DNA of 64,000 nt from Microtetraspora glauca (GCA_001570385.1 BBYL01000016.1:186001-250000), one strand, 5' to 3'. Numbered from the stretch's first letter, positions 8,328 through 17,477 are shown. The notes: a model not told the origin generated them from the sequence alone. A program made the numbers and translations.

Positions 8328-8579
8328 CTTGGAATATAACCCCTGGCTTCTACCCCTGTCAGGCTATTGCACGGGTTCACTGCGCTGCCGACCAGGGCTG
8401 GCGAGTGGAGCTTGCCGAGAGAGCGTCGTGCGCCTCTCGGTACGGGCTACGCCGACAGCGACTGGGTGACTATCTGGGTGACAATCGCCGTGGACGAGCC
8501 TGGACGGCGGTGGACAACCGTGGACTGTATGTGCAGGTCAGGAGGAGTGTCCGGGCTGGAACCACCCCTTCCTGGGTTG

Positions 8580-8626
8580 ATTTACAAGCGAGGGGTCACT
8601 GGTTCGAACCCAGTACCGCCCACCAG
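8580..8626 (+). repeat. att-like tRNA 3'-half, copy 3
   Basis: ATTTACAAGCGAGGGGTCAC, then TGGTTCGAACCCAGTACCGC and CCACCAG, is the best-preserved copy, including acceptor bases and an encoded CCA. A 5' half that could pair with the acceptor is not found at tRNA distance, so this is not an intact tRNA. It lies immediately beside the integrase remnant, where attL or attR of such an element is expected. Confidence 0.7.
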
Positions 8627-8633
8627 TGAAAAC

Positions 8634-8663
8634 AAGCCCCGTAGCGATCTTGCTACGGGGCTT
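8634..8663 (+). terminator. Hairpin terminator downstream of the tRNA remnant
   Basis: AAGCCCCGTAGC (8634-8645) and GCTACGGGGCTT (8652-8663) form a perfect 12-bp stem with loop GATCTT. It is placed 8 bp after the tRNA 3' end, as for a tRNA gene terminator. It could also terminate the minus-strand integrase. Confidence 0.6.
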
Positions 8664-8681
8664 CGTGCCATTAACATGCCA

Positions 8682-9382
8682 TTAGTTCCGGATCTTGGCC
8701 TTTTCGATCTTGCAATTCATCGCGTCGACGATGCCCTTGTCCGCCTCCGCCGTGCGGTGCTGGTAGATCATCGCGGCGCGCACACTGTCATGTCCCATCC
8801 GTGCCATCAGGTCGCGGAGGGAAGCGCCGGACTGAGCGCGATCGTGTTCCCGGTGTGGCGAAGATTGTGGAAGTGGAGCCCGGGGACGCCGAGCTTCTTG
8901 GTCGCCCCGCTCCACTTGGCGGCCCGCCGGAAGTTGCTGCGCCGCAGGATGCCGCCGTTGGCCCCGGTGAAGACGAGCGCGGTCGGGTCCGACTCGGTGA
9001 ACTGGTCAAGATGCTGGACGCAGCGCCGGAATGATCGCCTCCGGGATCGCCACCGTCGGTAGTCCAGCACCGGACTTGGGAGGCCCGACGACCAGTTCGC
9101 CCGTGTCCAACTCGACGTGCTGTTGTCGAACACTGACGGGCCCGCGTTCAGGTCCAGGTCCATCCGCCGCAGTGCCGCGACCTCGCCCCATCGCAGGCTC
9201 GCGAAGGTCGCCACCAGGATCAGCGCGCGGAGCCGTACGGGGACGAGGTCGGCCAGTTCGAAGGCCTTCGCCTCGGTGGGGTCGGCCGCTCTTCCGACAC
9301 CTCCTCGCCGGGCACCGCGAAGGAACCGGTACGTGCGGCACTGGGTCCTGATGCCTTGGACCCTCGCCACCTGAGCTGGCAC
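8682..9382 (-). pseudogene. Tyrosine integrase, frameshifted
   Basis: The coding signal changes frame several times. One frame carries RALILVATFASLRWGEVAAL, another PPKSGAGLPTVAIPEAIIPAL. A third has the box I region HFHNLRHTGNT, and the C-terminal frame has LRDLMARMGHDSVRAAMIYQ followed by HRT, the region around the catalytic tyrosine. Together they span the catalytic domain of a phage-type integrase, but no single frame is complete and the N-terminal arm-binding domain is missing. It parallels the fragment at 1-309. The adjacent att-like copy 3 fits a tRNA-targeting element. Confidence 0.75.
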
Positions 9383-9423
9383 TTCGTGGTACGGCTGTCC
9401 AAGGTTGACCCAGGGATACTTCG

Positions 9424-10326
9424 TCAGTCGTAGTTGGAGATCTCGATGAGGTTGTGGTCCGGGTCCCGGATGTACAGGCTGGTGATCGGGCCGAGCGCGC
9501 CGGTCCTGGGAACCGGACCTTCTTCGATCGGTACGCCCGCGGCGGTCAGATGAGCGGCCACCTGATCCAGGGGCGAGTGGGTGATCAGGCAGAGGTCGGC
9601 GCTGCCCGGCACGGGGTGGAGGGCGTGCGGCCGGATCTCGTGCCCGGCCTGGTGCAGGTTGATCTTGCTGGAACCGAAAGCGAGCGCGTGGCGGCCGCCG
9701 CCGAAGGTCACCGGCTCCATTCCGAGGGCGTCCCGATAGAAGTCGATCGTCTGGGGGATGTCGGCCACGGTCAGGACTAGATGATCGAGGCTCGCAATGT
9801 GGACGGCGAAGGTCTCCTTGACGGCCTCCCAGGCGACCGGTGGCAGGAGGTCCCGGTTACGGGCGAAGAACGCGTGAAGCGCGGCCCCGTGTTTCGCGCG
9901 GATGCCCGCGTTGTGCCGTGCGACATCGATCTCGTTCGCGGCCGTGATCAGGATGAACGCCCGGAGTTCGGCGTCGGAGGAGTCAACCGGCCGGCTCGTG
10001 AAGCGGTCTACGAAGCGCAGGGTGGGATAGGTGGCCGCGCGGTCACAGGAGGCGTAGAGATACACCAGCGCCTCGGCCGGCGCCCCGATCACCTCGGCCA
10101 GCGCGGCCCGATCGGCGAGGTCGAGGAGCCGGTGGTCGAAGCCGTCTGTCCCGTAGGCCGCGTGACACAGGCCGGCGAGTCGCACCTCTTCAGACGCGTC
10201 CCAGTCCTTGAGTTGGGCAGCGACGCGGTGCAGGTGCTCCAGGAGCGTGCCGCCGGGGTGAGGGATCTCGGCGGCGCCCTTGGAGGCGAGGAATGCTGTC
10301 GAATCCGTAAAGGTATCCGCTGTCAT
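9424..10326 (-). CDS. Two-domain protein: HD-like helical domain plus VOC (glyoxalase) domain
   Basis: Residues 1-175 form a helical domain with HPGGTLLEHLHRVAAQLKDW, GLCHAAYGTDG and TAANEIDVARHN, resembling the HD-related domain (DUF6817 type) found in actinomycetes. Residues 185-300 are a vicinal-oxygen-chelate domain: SLDHLVLTVADIPQTIDFYR, then a metal-binding region with NLHQAGHE and the terminal glutamate in DPDHNLIEISNYD. The His and Glu ligands look present, so a metal-dependent activity is plausible, but the substrate is unknown. The ATG at 10326 is preferred. A TATACAAG promoter-like element lies just upstream. Confidence 0.75.
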   Translation of the reverse strand: MTADTFTDSTAFLASKGAAEIPHPGGTLLEHLHRVAAQLKDWDASEEVRLAGLCHAAYGTDGFDHRLLDLADRAALAEVIGAPAEALVYLYASCDRAATYPTLRFVDRFTSRPVDSSDAELRAFILITAANEIDVARHNAGIRAKHGAALHAFFARNRDLLPPVAWEAVKETFAVHIASLDHLVLTVADIPQTIDFYRDALGMEPVTFGGGRHALAFGSSKINLHQAGHEIRPHALHPVPGSADLCLITHSPLDQVAAHLTAAGVPIEEGPVPRTGALGPITSLYIRDPDHNLIEISNYD

Positions 10327-10455
10327 GTTCGTCTTGTATACACCGGCGGGTGAGATCGACGCGGACAGGGGCACTGATGGGAAGGTCCCGAGTACCTGCT
10401 GCGGCACCGGCGTCGGGTGTCCGCTGGGCCTGCGGGAGTACGCTTGCGAATCCCG

Positions 10456-10611
10456 CCATGCCACTCTGGCCGCGGCACTCCGTCGATGATCACGCGGTGA
10501 GTCCGTAACACCCTGCGACGGGAGTTCGGCGATGGCCTCGGAGGATGGTGTGAAGCAGCGACGGACGTTCTCCGGCTTCTTGTGCCGGGACCTGGCCATC
10601 GGCATCAGCAG
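10456..10611 (-). pseudogene. Recombinase C-terminal fragment
   Basis: The minus-strand frame reads ARSRHKKPENVRRCFTPSSE, then AIAEL. This resembles the C-terminal end of phage-type recombinases, where the RHKK-ENVRRYF segment surrounds the nucleophilic tyrosine. A cysteine stands where the family usually has tyrosine. Nothing upstream continues the gene, so it is a short relic. The rest of the 10327-10818 gap shows no supported gene. Confidence 0.4.
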
Positions 10612-10818
10612 GGAGGCGCCCTGTTAAAGGTGAGCGCGACCTACCGGGTCCCGGCTTGATACGCACGCCCTCGATCATTGCAGTCGGCGGCATCGGTGGT
10701 CCCGCTGCCGCCGGCCCCCGTTCCTGAACGGGAAAAGTGCCTTTGACGGGGCGCTGACAGGACCTTCGGCGCCTGCTGCGCTTCCCGCTCAAAGGCGCTT
10801 TTCTTCACTGCGTGTGCA

Positions 10819-10932
10819 TCAGCAGCAGTGCTGAGCATCGGCCGACGCGGACGATGCGACGACCACCCCGCCGGCCGTAGCGGACACGGCGAACAACATG
10901 GCGGCCGCCAGGCGTAGCAACGTGCGCTTCAT
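10819..10932 (-). CDS. Short exported peptide (37 aa) with C-terminal DAQHCC
   Basis: An ATG preceded by AAGGAG at ideal spacing opens a 37-codon frame: basic N-terminus MKRTLLRLAAAMLF, a hydrophobic core, then SSASA and the end DAQHCC. It has the form of a Sec signal peptide with an AxA cleavage site, leaving only about six residues. It is divergent from the SARP-TPR regulator at 11110, with 177 bp between the two starts. Short exported peptides beside TPR regulators recall RRNPP-type peptide signalling in Firmicutes. That comparison is inference; it may alternatively be a small secreted protein of unknown role. Confidence 0.55.
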   Translation of the reverse strand: MKRTLLRLAAAMLFAVSATAGGVVVASSASADAQHCC

Positions 10933-11039
10933 AGGATCTCCTTCGTTGGCAACAGTCGGCCACCTCGGTCCGGGGAGTGGATCCGACGACGACCGCATCC
11001 CGGTTCGTAGACGACGATGCGCGGCCGAACCTGGACAAT

Positions 11040-11056
11040 CCTTGCGAACAACCTTG
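11040..11056. promoter_or_regulatory. Short direct repeat in the divergent regulator/peptide promoter
   Basis: CCTTG occurs at 11040-11044 and 11052-11056, with similar flanks (ACAATCCTTGCG and AACAACCTTGAA). SARP proteins bind direct repeats of roughly helical period, and this pair lies midway between the peptide gene and the SARP gene. The 12-bp period and short unit make this a weak call. Confidence 0.25.
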
Positions 11057-11109
11057 AATCGGCAGATCAGAACCGTTACACACGGGTGATCGAGAGATAG
11101 GGGTGTGGC

Positions 11110-13902
11110 GTGCCGGTGGAGTTCCGACTTCTGGGTGACCTGGAGGTTCGCGTGGACGGCCGGTGCGTCGAACTCGGGCATCACCGCCAACGGTGCGTAC
11201 TCGCGGTACTGCTGGTCGAGGCCGGCCGGCGCGTGTCGATCGACCAGCTCCTGGACCGGGTGTGGGGCCACCATCCGCCTCGGCATGGTCGCGACACGCT
11301 CTACAGCTATCTGTCCCGCCTGCGGCGGATGCTGGAGGCGGTCGACGGTGTGCGGATCGCACGGCAGAGCGGCGGTTATGTGATCAGCGTCGATCCCGTG
11401 ACGGTCGATATGCACAGGTTCCAGCGCTGGGTCGGAGCAGCCCGCACCGCCGACGACCCCCACGCCCGACATCTGCTGGAGCAGGCGCTCGCCCTGTGGC
11501 GCGGGGATGCCCTCGCCAACCTGGACACCCCCTGGCTGAACACGCTGCGCGAAGGGCTGGTCCAACAGCGGCATGCCGCCGAACTCGACCTCACCGACGT
11601 CCATCTCCGTTCGGGGCGGCACGCCGAACTGGTGCCCGCGTTGACGATACGGGCGGCACGCCATCCGCTGGACGAGCGACTGGCCGGCCAGCTCATGCTC
11701 GCCCTGTACCGCAGCGGCCGGCCGGCCGAGGCCCTGCAGCACTACCAGCGGATCCGGCTGCACCTGGTCGAGGAACTCGGCGCCGACCCCGGCCCGTCAC
11801 TGCAGGACCTGCACCGCCGCATCCTGACCGCCGACCCCATGACGACACCGCCTGCCTCCACACCGGCCACACCGTCCGGGCCGCCTGGCATCGTGCCGCG
11901 TCAGTTGCCGGCTCCGCCGGCCCGGTTCACCGGCCGAAGAGCCGAACTCGGGCAGCTCAGCAGAGCATTGGACGAATCCGGCCAGCCAGGAGGCACGGTG
12001 GTGATCTCCTCCATCGGCGGGATCGGGGGCATCGGGAAGACGTGGCTGGCCCTGCGCTGGGCGCACGAGAACATCGACCGCTTCCCCGACGGACAGTTGT
12101 TCGCCAATCTGCGGGGCTTCGATCCGATCGAGCAGCCGACGTCCCCGGCCACCGCTGTACGCGGCTTCCTGGAGGCACTCGGCGTCGATCCCCAGGGGAT
12201 GCCGACAGACCTGGACGCGCAGGTGGGCCTTTACCGCAGTCTGGTGGCCGGACGGCGGATGCTGATCGTGCTGGACAACGTCCGCGACGCCGACCAGGCC
12301 GCCCCCCTGTTACCCGGCAGCCCCACCTGTACGGTCGTGGTGACCAGCCGCCATCAGCTGGCCGGAATGACCGCGGTCAACGGCACCCGGCCGGTGGCTC
12401 TGGACGCACTCGACGACGCCGAGGCCCACGAGCTACTCCTCCACCAACTCGGTGCCGACCGGTTGGCGGCGGAACCGGAAGCCGTGGCCTACCTGCTGGC
12501 CTGTTGCGCGGGTCTACCGCTGGCTCTGGCCGTCCTCGCCGCCCGTGCCGTGCTCAGCCCGCAGTTGCCGCTGGCCGAACTCGCCGTCGAACTACGGGAC
12601 ACCACCGACCGGCTGGACGCGTGGGACTCCGGGGACCTGCGGACCAACCTGCGCGCCGTGTTCACCACCTCCTACCTCGGCCTCTCCACGCGAGCCTCCG
12701 AGGTATTCGGACTGCTGGGCCTGGCGCCGGGCCCGGACGTCGGCCTCGGCGCCATCGCCGCCCTGACCGGCCTCCCTCCCGCCCGAGTACGCGGACCGCT
12801 GCGAGAACTGGAAGGGATGTCCCTGATCCATCAGCACTCTCCGGGCCGGTGGCGCATGCACGACCTGGTCCGCCTCTACGCCGCCGAACAAGCCCGCGAG
12901 GACCAGCCCGAGACCGCTCGGCAGGCCGCGCTTCGGCGGTTGGTCGATTTCCACCTGCACACCGCCTACGCCGCCGAACGGCTTCTCGCGCCGCATCGCA
13001 CACCGATCACGCTCGGCGACCCCGCTCCTGGATGGTGGCAGGGGCCGCCGGCCGACCACACCGCCGCCTGGACGTGGTTCGCCGACGAACACGCCTGTCT
13101 GCTGGCCACCCAACACCTCGCCGCGAAGCACAACTGGCACGAAGCGGTATGGCAGCTTGCCTGGAGCCTGGACACCTTCCACTTCCGGCGCGGAGCCATA
13201 CAGGACCAGTTCGACGACTGGCTGGTGGGACTGGAAGCCGCTCGCCATCTCGACGATCCCGAGGCTCAGATGCTGGCTCACCGGGTCCTCGGCCACGCCT
13301 GCGCCAGGCTGGGCCGGCATGGCCTGGCCATGGATCACTTCCAGCAAGCGCTCACCCTCGCCCAGCGCACCGGGGACCTCGCCGCCCAGGCCCAGATCCA
13401 TCAAGGTCTGGCGATGTCCTGGGCGCAGCGGGAGGATCTTCGGCAGGCTCTGGAGCACACCACCCAGGCCCTGCACCGCTACCGAGCCCTCGACGACCCT
13501 GTGCGGACAGCCGACGCGCTCAACGACATGGGCTGGTACGCGAGCAGGCTCGGACTGCACACCGAAGGCCTCGCCCACTGCGAAGCCGCCCTGGCCCTGT
13601 TCCGCCGCCACCGGCACCGCGACGGAGAAGCCAACACGCTCGACAGCCTGGGATACATCGCCCACCACACAGGTCAGTACGACCAAGCCCTGAGCTATTA
13701 CAACGAAGCTCTCAGGTTGCTCCAAGAGATCGGCAACGCCTTCGACGAAGCCAACACCCTGGAACACCTCGGAGACGTCCACGCCACGATCGGTGACCAG
13801 CAACAGGCCCGCAGCGCGTGGCGTCAGGCGCTACGGCTCTACCAAACCCAGAACCGTGCTGAGGACGCCGACCGTGTTCAGCGCCGGTCGCCGGCCGTTT
13901 GA
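11110..13902 (+). CDS. AfsR/SARP-type regulator with NB-ARC and TPR domains
   Basis: This 930-aa transcriptional activator has four parts. Residues 1-95 are an OmpR-like winged helix (VEFRLLGDLEVRVDGRCVEL), and residues 100-245 are a BTAD domain. An NB-ARC ATPase follows with Walker A GGIGGIGKTW (Lys310) and a Walker B-like MLIVLDNV. The C-terminus is a TPR array (about residues 690-920, with repeated HARQ/AL-type helices such as YDQALSYYNEALRLLQEIGN). The layout is that of AfsR-like pleiotropic regulators of antibiotic genes. The start is GTG. It is 12-15 kb from the thiopeptide and 28 kb from the PKS genes, so control of either is possible but unproven. The divergent exported-peptide gene is a candidate ligand source. 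Confidence 0.9.
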   Translation: MPVEFRLLGDLEVRVDGRCVELGHHRQRCVLAVLLVEAGRRVSIDQLLDRVWGHHPPRHGRDTLYSYLSRLRRMLEAVDGVRIARQSGGYVISVDPVTVDMHRFQRWVGAARTADDPHARHLLEQALALWRGDALANLDTPWLNTLREGLVQQRHAAELDLTDVHLRSGRHAELVPALTIRAARHPLDERLAGQLMLALYRSGRPAEALQHYQRIRLHLVEELGADPGPSLQDLHRRILTADPMTTPPASTPATPSGPPGIVPRQLPAPPARFTGRRAELGQLSRALDESGQPGGTVVISSIGGIGGIGKTWLALRWAHENIDRFPDGQLFANLRGFDPIEQPTSPATAVRGFLEALGVDPQGMPTDLDAQVGLYRSLVAGRRMLIVLDNVRDADQAAPLLPGSPTCTVVVTSRHQLAGMTAVNGTRPVALDALDDAEAHELLLHQLGADRLAAEPEAVAYLLACCAGLPLALAVLAARAVLSPQLPLAELAVELRDTTDRLDAWDSGDLRTNLRAVFTTSYLGLSTRASEVFGLLGLAPGPDVGLGAIAALTGLPPARVRGPLRELEGMSLIHQHSPGRWRMHDLVRLYAAEQAREDQPETARQAALRRLVDFHLHTAYAAERLLAPHRTPITLGDPAPGWWQGPPADHTAAWTWFADEHACLLATQHLAAKHNWHEAVWQLAWSLDTFHFRRGAIQDQFDDWLVGLEAARHLDDPEAQMLAHRVLGHACARLGRHGLAMDHFQQALTLAQRTGDLAAQAQIHQGLAMSWAQREDLRQALEHTTQALHRYRALDDPVRTADALNDMGWYASRLGLHTEGLAHCEAALALFRRHRHRDGEANTLDSLGYIAHHTGQYDQALSYYNEALRLLQEIGNAFDEANTLEHLGDVHATIGDQQQARSAWRQALRLYQTQNRAEDADRVQRRSPAV

Positions 13903-13937
13903 GCGTCGATCCGCGGTTCTGCCGCGCCCTGCGGGGC

Positions 13938-14078
13938 GCCGGCCACGAAGCTGTGCGGCATCTCACGCGGCGACCATCCCATGCCGGTCAGACCGACGTC
14001 GTCGAGCGCCTTGCCCAAGTCGCGCCGGACGTTGTGCGCGGTGAGCGCGGTTCCTTTCCCGGTGCGGAAGACGAGATC
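13938..14078 (-). pseudogene. Integrase fragment
   Basis: The minus strand encodes DLVFRTGKGTALTAHNVRRD, then LGKALDDVGLTGMGWSPREM and PHSFVAG. This is the segment of tyrosine integrases leading into box I (R-x-x-H, here degenerated to MPHSF). The flanks lack the rest of the protein. It is a third, unrelated integrase relic in the window, immediately downstream of the SARP gene. Confidence 0.55.
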
Positions 14079-14155
14079 AGACCGCTGGTCGCCCAGCGCC
14101 GCCCTGCCGTACGACGAGGGCGCCCGGCACGGGGAATCGGCCACCCGGTGAGGAC

Positions 14156-14800
14156 TCAGATGCCGAGGTCGGCGTCGCGCGCCCGGGCGACGGCCTCCGC
14201 GCGGCCGGAGACGCCGAGTTTGGCGAAGATGTTCGACACGTGGTTGCGGATCGTCTTCTCGCTGAGGAACAGGCGCTGTGCGATGGCGTGGTTGGTGAGC
14301 CCGGCGGCGACGAGGTCGAGTACCTCCCGTTCGCGGTCGGTCAGCTCGGGCAGCGGGCGGGGACGTACGGTCTCGGCGGACAGGGCGGACAGGGCGGCCA
14401 GCACCCGGCTGCCGGCGGAGGAGCCGAAGACGACCTGGCCGGCCGCCACCGCCTGGAGCGATCGGATGATCTCGGTCGGTGGTGCCTCCTTGAGGAGGTA
14501 GCCGCGGGCACCGGCCCGGACGGCCGCGATGATGGTCTCGTCGTCCGACAGCATGGTCAGGGCGAGCACGGCCACGGCGGGATGGCGGGCACTGATATGG
14601 GCGGTCGCCTCCACACCGCTCATCCCGGGCAGCTGCAGGTCCATCAGGATCACATCAGGGGCGTTCCGCTCGACCAGTTCGATGGCGGCCTCGGCGGTGG
14701 CGGCGACGCCGACGACCTCCACCTCGGGCAGGTCGCGGAACAGCGCCAGGAGTCCGTCGGCGAAGATCGGGTGGTCCTCGACCACGATGATGCGGATCAT
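14156..14800 (-). CDS. NarL/FixJ-family response regulator
   Basis: This 214-aa protein has a receiver domain with phospho-acceptor Asp54 (APDVILMDLQLPG), Thr in LALTML and Lys in LLKEAP. A LuxR-type HTH (LTDREREVLDLVAAGLTNHA, ending with KTIRNHVSNIFAKLGVSGRA) forms the C-terminus. Its ATG overlaps the stop of the upstream histidine kinase, so the two form a coupled two-component operon. The target genes are not evident. Confidence 0.92.
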   Translation of the reverse strand: MIRIIVVEDHPIFADGLLALFRDLPEVEVVGVAATAEAAIELVERNAPDVILMDLQLPGMSGVEATAHISARHPAVAVLALTMLSDDETIIAAVRAGARGYLLKEAPPTEIIRSLQAVAAGQVVFGSSAGSRVLAALSALSAETVRPRPLPELTDREREVLDLVAAGLTNHAIAQRLFLSEKTIRNHVSNIFAKLGVSGRAEAVARARDADLGI

Positions 14801-16797
14801 GAGGTCGCCAGGGGGAGCCGGATTATCAGGTGGGTGCCCGTCCCGTCGCCGCTGCGCAGCTCGAAGGTTCCGCCCAGCTCCTCGGACCTGCGCCGCATGG
14901 AGGTCAGGCCGACCCCCTGCCCCGGGGCGGATCCGAGGGAGGAGAGCCCCACTCCGTCGTCGTCGATGTGCAGCTCCAGGGTGTCGCGGGCGCGCACGCG
15001 GACGGTGCAGTGGGAGGCCTGGGCGTGGCGTGCGGCGTTGGTCAGGGCTTCGGCGGCGATCCGGTAGGTGGCCAGTTCGATCGGCGCCGGCAGGTCCGGC
15101 AGGTCGGCCTCGACTTCGACGGCCAGATGGCCGGCGAACCCCTTTCCCAGCTCGGCGAGCGCGCCCGCGAGCCCGAGGTCGTCCAGAGGGGGTGGCGGCA
15201 GGTCATTGACGATGGCCCGGATGTTGCCGACGGTGGCCCGGATCCGGGCGGACAGGTCGTCCATGATCTCCTTGGCCTTTCCGGGATCGGTGTCCACCAG
15301 GCGCCGCCCGCGATCCATCTGCAGGGCGAGGGCGGCGAGGGTGGGGCCCACCCCGTCGTGCAACTCGTACCGCAGCCGGTCGCGCTCCTCCTGCCGGGCG
15401 GCCAGCAGCCGGGCGTGTGAGCGTTCCAGGTCGGCGCCGAGATGATGGGCGTGGACGGCCACCGCCACATGGGGGGCCAGTTCCGCCAGCAACGCCCGGT
15501 CCCTGGGGCGCAGCCGCTCGCCGACCACCAGCGTGCCGACGTCGTGTCCCCGGTGGTGCAGAGGGACGCGCTCAGCGACCGCGCCGCGGGCGCCCCAAGA
15601 GGCCACGACCGTTCCCTGCTCCTCGACCGCGACGTACGGCACCCGCAGGAGGCGGCCGACCTCGGCGGCCATCCGCTCCAGCAGGTCTCCGGGGGCGCCC
15701 GCGTCCGACAGCCGCGCCCCCAGACGGCGCAGCGCCCTGGCCGGGTCGTCCCGGTCGCCGTAGACCAGACGGTTGGCGGCCGCGCCGGCCCGCAGGTACA
15801 GCGGGTGCACCGCGAGCGCCACCAGGACCGCCGACGCTCCGGCTCCCAGGACACCACCCAGCGTGAAGGCGATCAGCGCGTAGCCCGCCAGCAGCAGCAC
15901 GCTCACGGCGCTGAAGGCCAGCGCGCGCGACAGCAGCAGGTCGAGATCCCACAGTCGGTGGGCCACCACGGCCACGGCCACCCCCGCCGGCAGCGGCACG
16001 CAGGCCAGGGCGACGATCGGCGCCCCCCAGGGGACCATCAGGGCCAGGCCGAGCATGCTCACCGTCAACAGGGCCCCGGCCACAACCCACTGCAACCGAC
16101 GGCGCATCTGCTCATCGGATCGCCGGTAGCGCACCACCAGCGAGGCGAGGGCCGCCATCACGGCGATGAGCGAGCACACGGTCCCGGCCACGCGGACCGC
16201 CGGGGGGACTCCGGTGAGGTGCGCGAAGACTCCCTTGTAGCCAGGGGGATACATCCGGCCGACCTCGCCCATCAGGGTCACCGGCTGGAGGATCCAGTCG
16301 AGCGTGGCCACCGCGATCCCGGCGATGGCGGCCGCCAACGCCGGCCGCCATCGAGGCGAGGGCAGCCGCCCATCAGGAAAGAACAGCAACAGGACGGTCG
16401 GCACGGCGAGGTAGGCCGGCACCCAGACCCAGTTCGACACCCACATCGCCCAGTCGTCGCCGGGCAGGCCGCCGTCGTTGATACCCAGCAGCCCGTACGC
16501 CCCGAGGGCGACGCCCATGGCCTGGGCCGCACCGACGACGACCATGAGCCACCCGACCCGGCTCGCCGGCCGCTGCGCCACCACGAGCACGCCGGGCACG
16601 CCGAACGCCAAGCCGGCCACGCATCGGAAGGCGTCGAAACGCTCCACTATCCCCGTCACCCCGATATGCCGCAGCCGGGGCTCGACGACGAGCGCCATCG
16701 CCACCAGGAGCACCAACACGGTCACCGGGACGACCACGCGCCAGGCCGTTCTGTCCGCCACGAAGGTGATGGTGCCATCCGCGAGTCCCGACGTCAC
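14797..16797 (-). CDS. Membrane sensor histidine kinase, HisKA_3 type
   Basis: The first roughly 290 of 666 residues contain about eight hydrophobic segments and form a large membrane sensor region. A GAF-like linker follows (VPYVAVEEQGTVVASWGARG). The HisKA_3 helix carries His480 in RYELHDGVGP, and the HATPase domain has AAEALTNAARHAQ, DDDGVG and GLTSMRRR motifs. This is the kinase partner of the overlapping response regulator. The start is GTG and the RBS is weak, so the true start may be slightly downstream. The signal sensed is unknown. Confidence 0.9.
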   Translation of the reverse strand: MTSGLADGTITFVADRTAWRVVVPVTVLVLLVAMALVVEPRLRHIGVTGIVERFDAFRCVAGLAFGVPGVLVVAQRPASRVGWLMVVVGAAQAMGVALGAYGLLGINDGGLPGDDWAMWVSNWVWVPAYLAVPTVLLLFFPDGRLPSPRWRPALAAAIAGIAVATLDWILQPVTLMGEVGRMYPPGYKGVFAHLTGVPPAVRVAGTVCSLIAVMAALASLVVRYRRSDEQMRRRLQWVVAGALLTVSMLGLALMVPWGAPIVALACVPLPAGVAVAVVAHRLWDLDLLLSRALAFSAVSVLLLAGYALIAFTLGGVLGAGASAVLVALAVHPLYLRAGAAANRLVYGDRDDPARALRRLGARLSDAGAPGDLLERMAAEVGRLLRVPYVAVEEQGTVVASWGARGAVAERVPLHHRGHDVGTLVVGERLRPRDRALLAELAPHVAVAVHAHHLGADLERSHARLLAARQEERDRLRYELHDGVGPTLAALALQMDRGRRLVDTDPGKAKEIMDDLSARIRATVGNIRAIVNDLPPPPLDDLGLAGALAELGKGFAGHLAVEVEADLPDLPAPIELATYRIAAEALTNAARHAQASHCTVRVRARDTLELHIDDDGVGLSSLGSAPGQGVGLTSMRRRSEELGGTFELRSGDGTGTHLIIRLPLATS

Positions 16798-17030
16798 GGG
16801 ACGGGATGTCCCGTCGACGTCGGGACCGGTGCCTCACGACGCCCGATCGTCCCGGCCTGGATGCTCGAAGCGCCGCCACCGAGACACCTCCTGCGGGGGG
16901 TCGTCGCGGCGGCCCGCGCACGACGGGCGGCCTGAACCGTCCGTGCCCGCCGTTCCCGAGTCCTTGGACGAACCGTCCGTGTTCGTACACGGCCGTCCTC
17001 CGCCGGGATCCGACCCTTCGAGGAGAACCC

Positions 17031-17477
17031 ATGTCATCGGTACCGTCCCCTTCCCTGACCCCGCCGGCCACGTCCGCGTCCGCCGGCCGCCCCTTCGCCC
17101 GCGCCGTCGTCGCCACCGTCGGCATCCTGCTCGTCATGGACGTGGCGGGCGCGCTGATATCGCTGTCGGCCGGGCTCAGCCCCACCTTCCTGGACGCCCT
17201 CGGGCCGCAGGCGCGGCTGTCGGCGCCGATCCCGATGATGATCGCCCAGGTGGTCCTCGCCTTCGCCGTGAGCCGGCGGCGCCGCGCCGTCGCCGCTCCG
17301 GCCGCCGTCCTGCTGATGATCGCCGGGATCCTGGCTTTCCTGTCCGGGTTCTCCGACGGCGGCTACGCCGCCGACCTCACCGCCGCCCAGAGGGTGTTCC
17401 AGGTCGTGCTCGTCGCGGGACATCTGGCCATGGGCGTGTTCGCCGGGCTCCGCCTGGTCACGCTCCTGCGCAGGTGA
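17031..17477 (+). CDS. Small membrane protein, about four helices
   Basis: The 148-aa product has four hydrophobic segments: ARAVVATVGILLVMDVAGAL, a segment around PIPMMIAQVVLAFAV, AAVLLMIAGILAFLSGF and VVLVAGHLAMGVFAGL. The family is not recognised with certainty. The ATG is preceded by GAGGAG. It is divergent from the histidine kinase (start 16797), with a 233-bp gap that holds no other gene, so it could be a target of that two-component system. Confidence 0.65.
   Translation: MSSVPSPSLTPPATSASAGRPFARAVVATVGILLVMDVAGALISLSAGLSPTFLDALGPQARLSAPIPMMIAQVVLAFAVSRRRRAVAAPAAVLLMIAGILAFLSGFSDGGYAADLTAAQRVFQVVLVAGHLAMGVFAGLRLVTLLRR

Noticed and set aside
8540..8626. Complete tRNA gene at the best att copy
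   Set aside because: The T-arm and acceptor 3' strand are present, but no 5' acceptor strand or D-arm lies at the correct distance. The anticodon 5' stem does not pair.
15442..16935. 497-codon open frame on the plus strand opposite the histidine kinase
   Set aside because: It is antisense to a clear kinase gene, is dominated by His/Arg/Gly/Gln typical of shadow frames in high-GC DNA, and has no RBS or family similarity.
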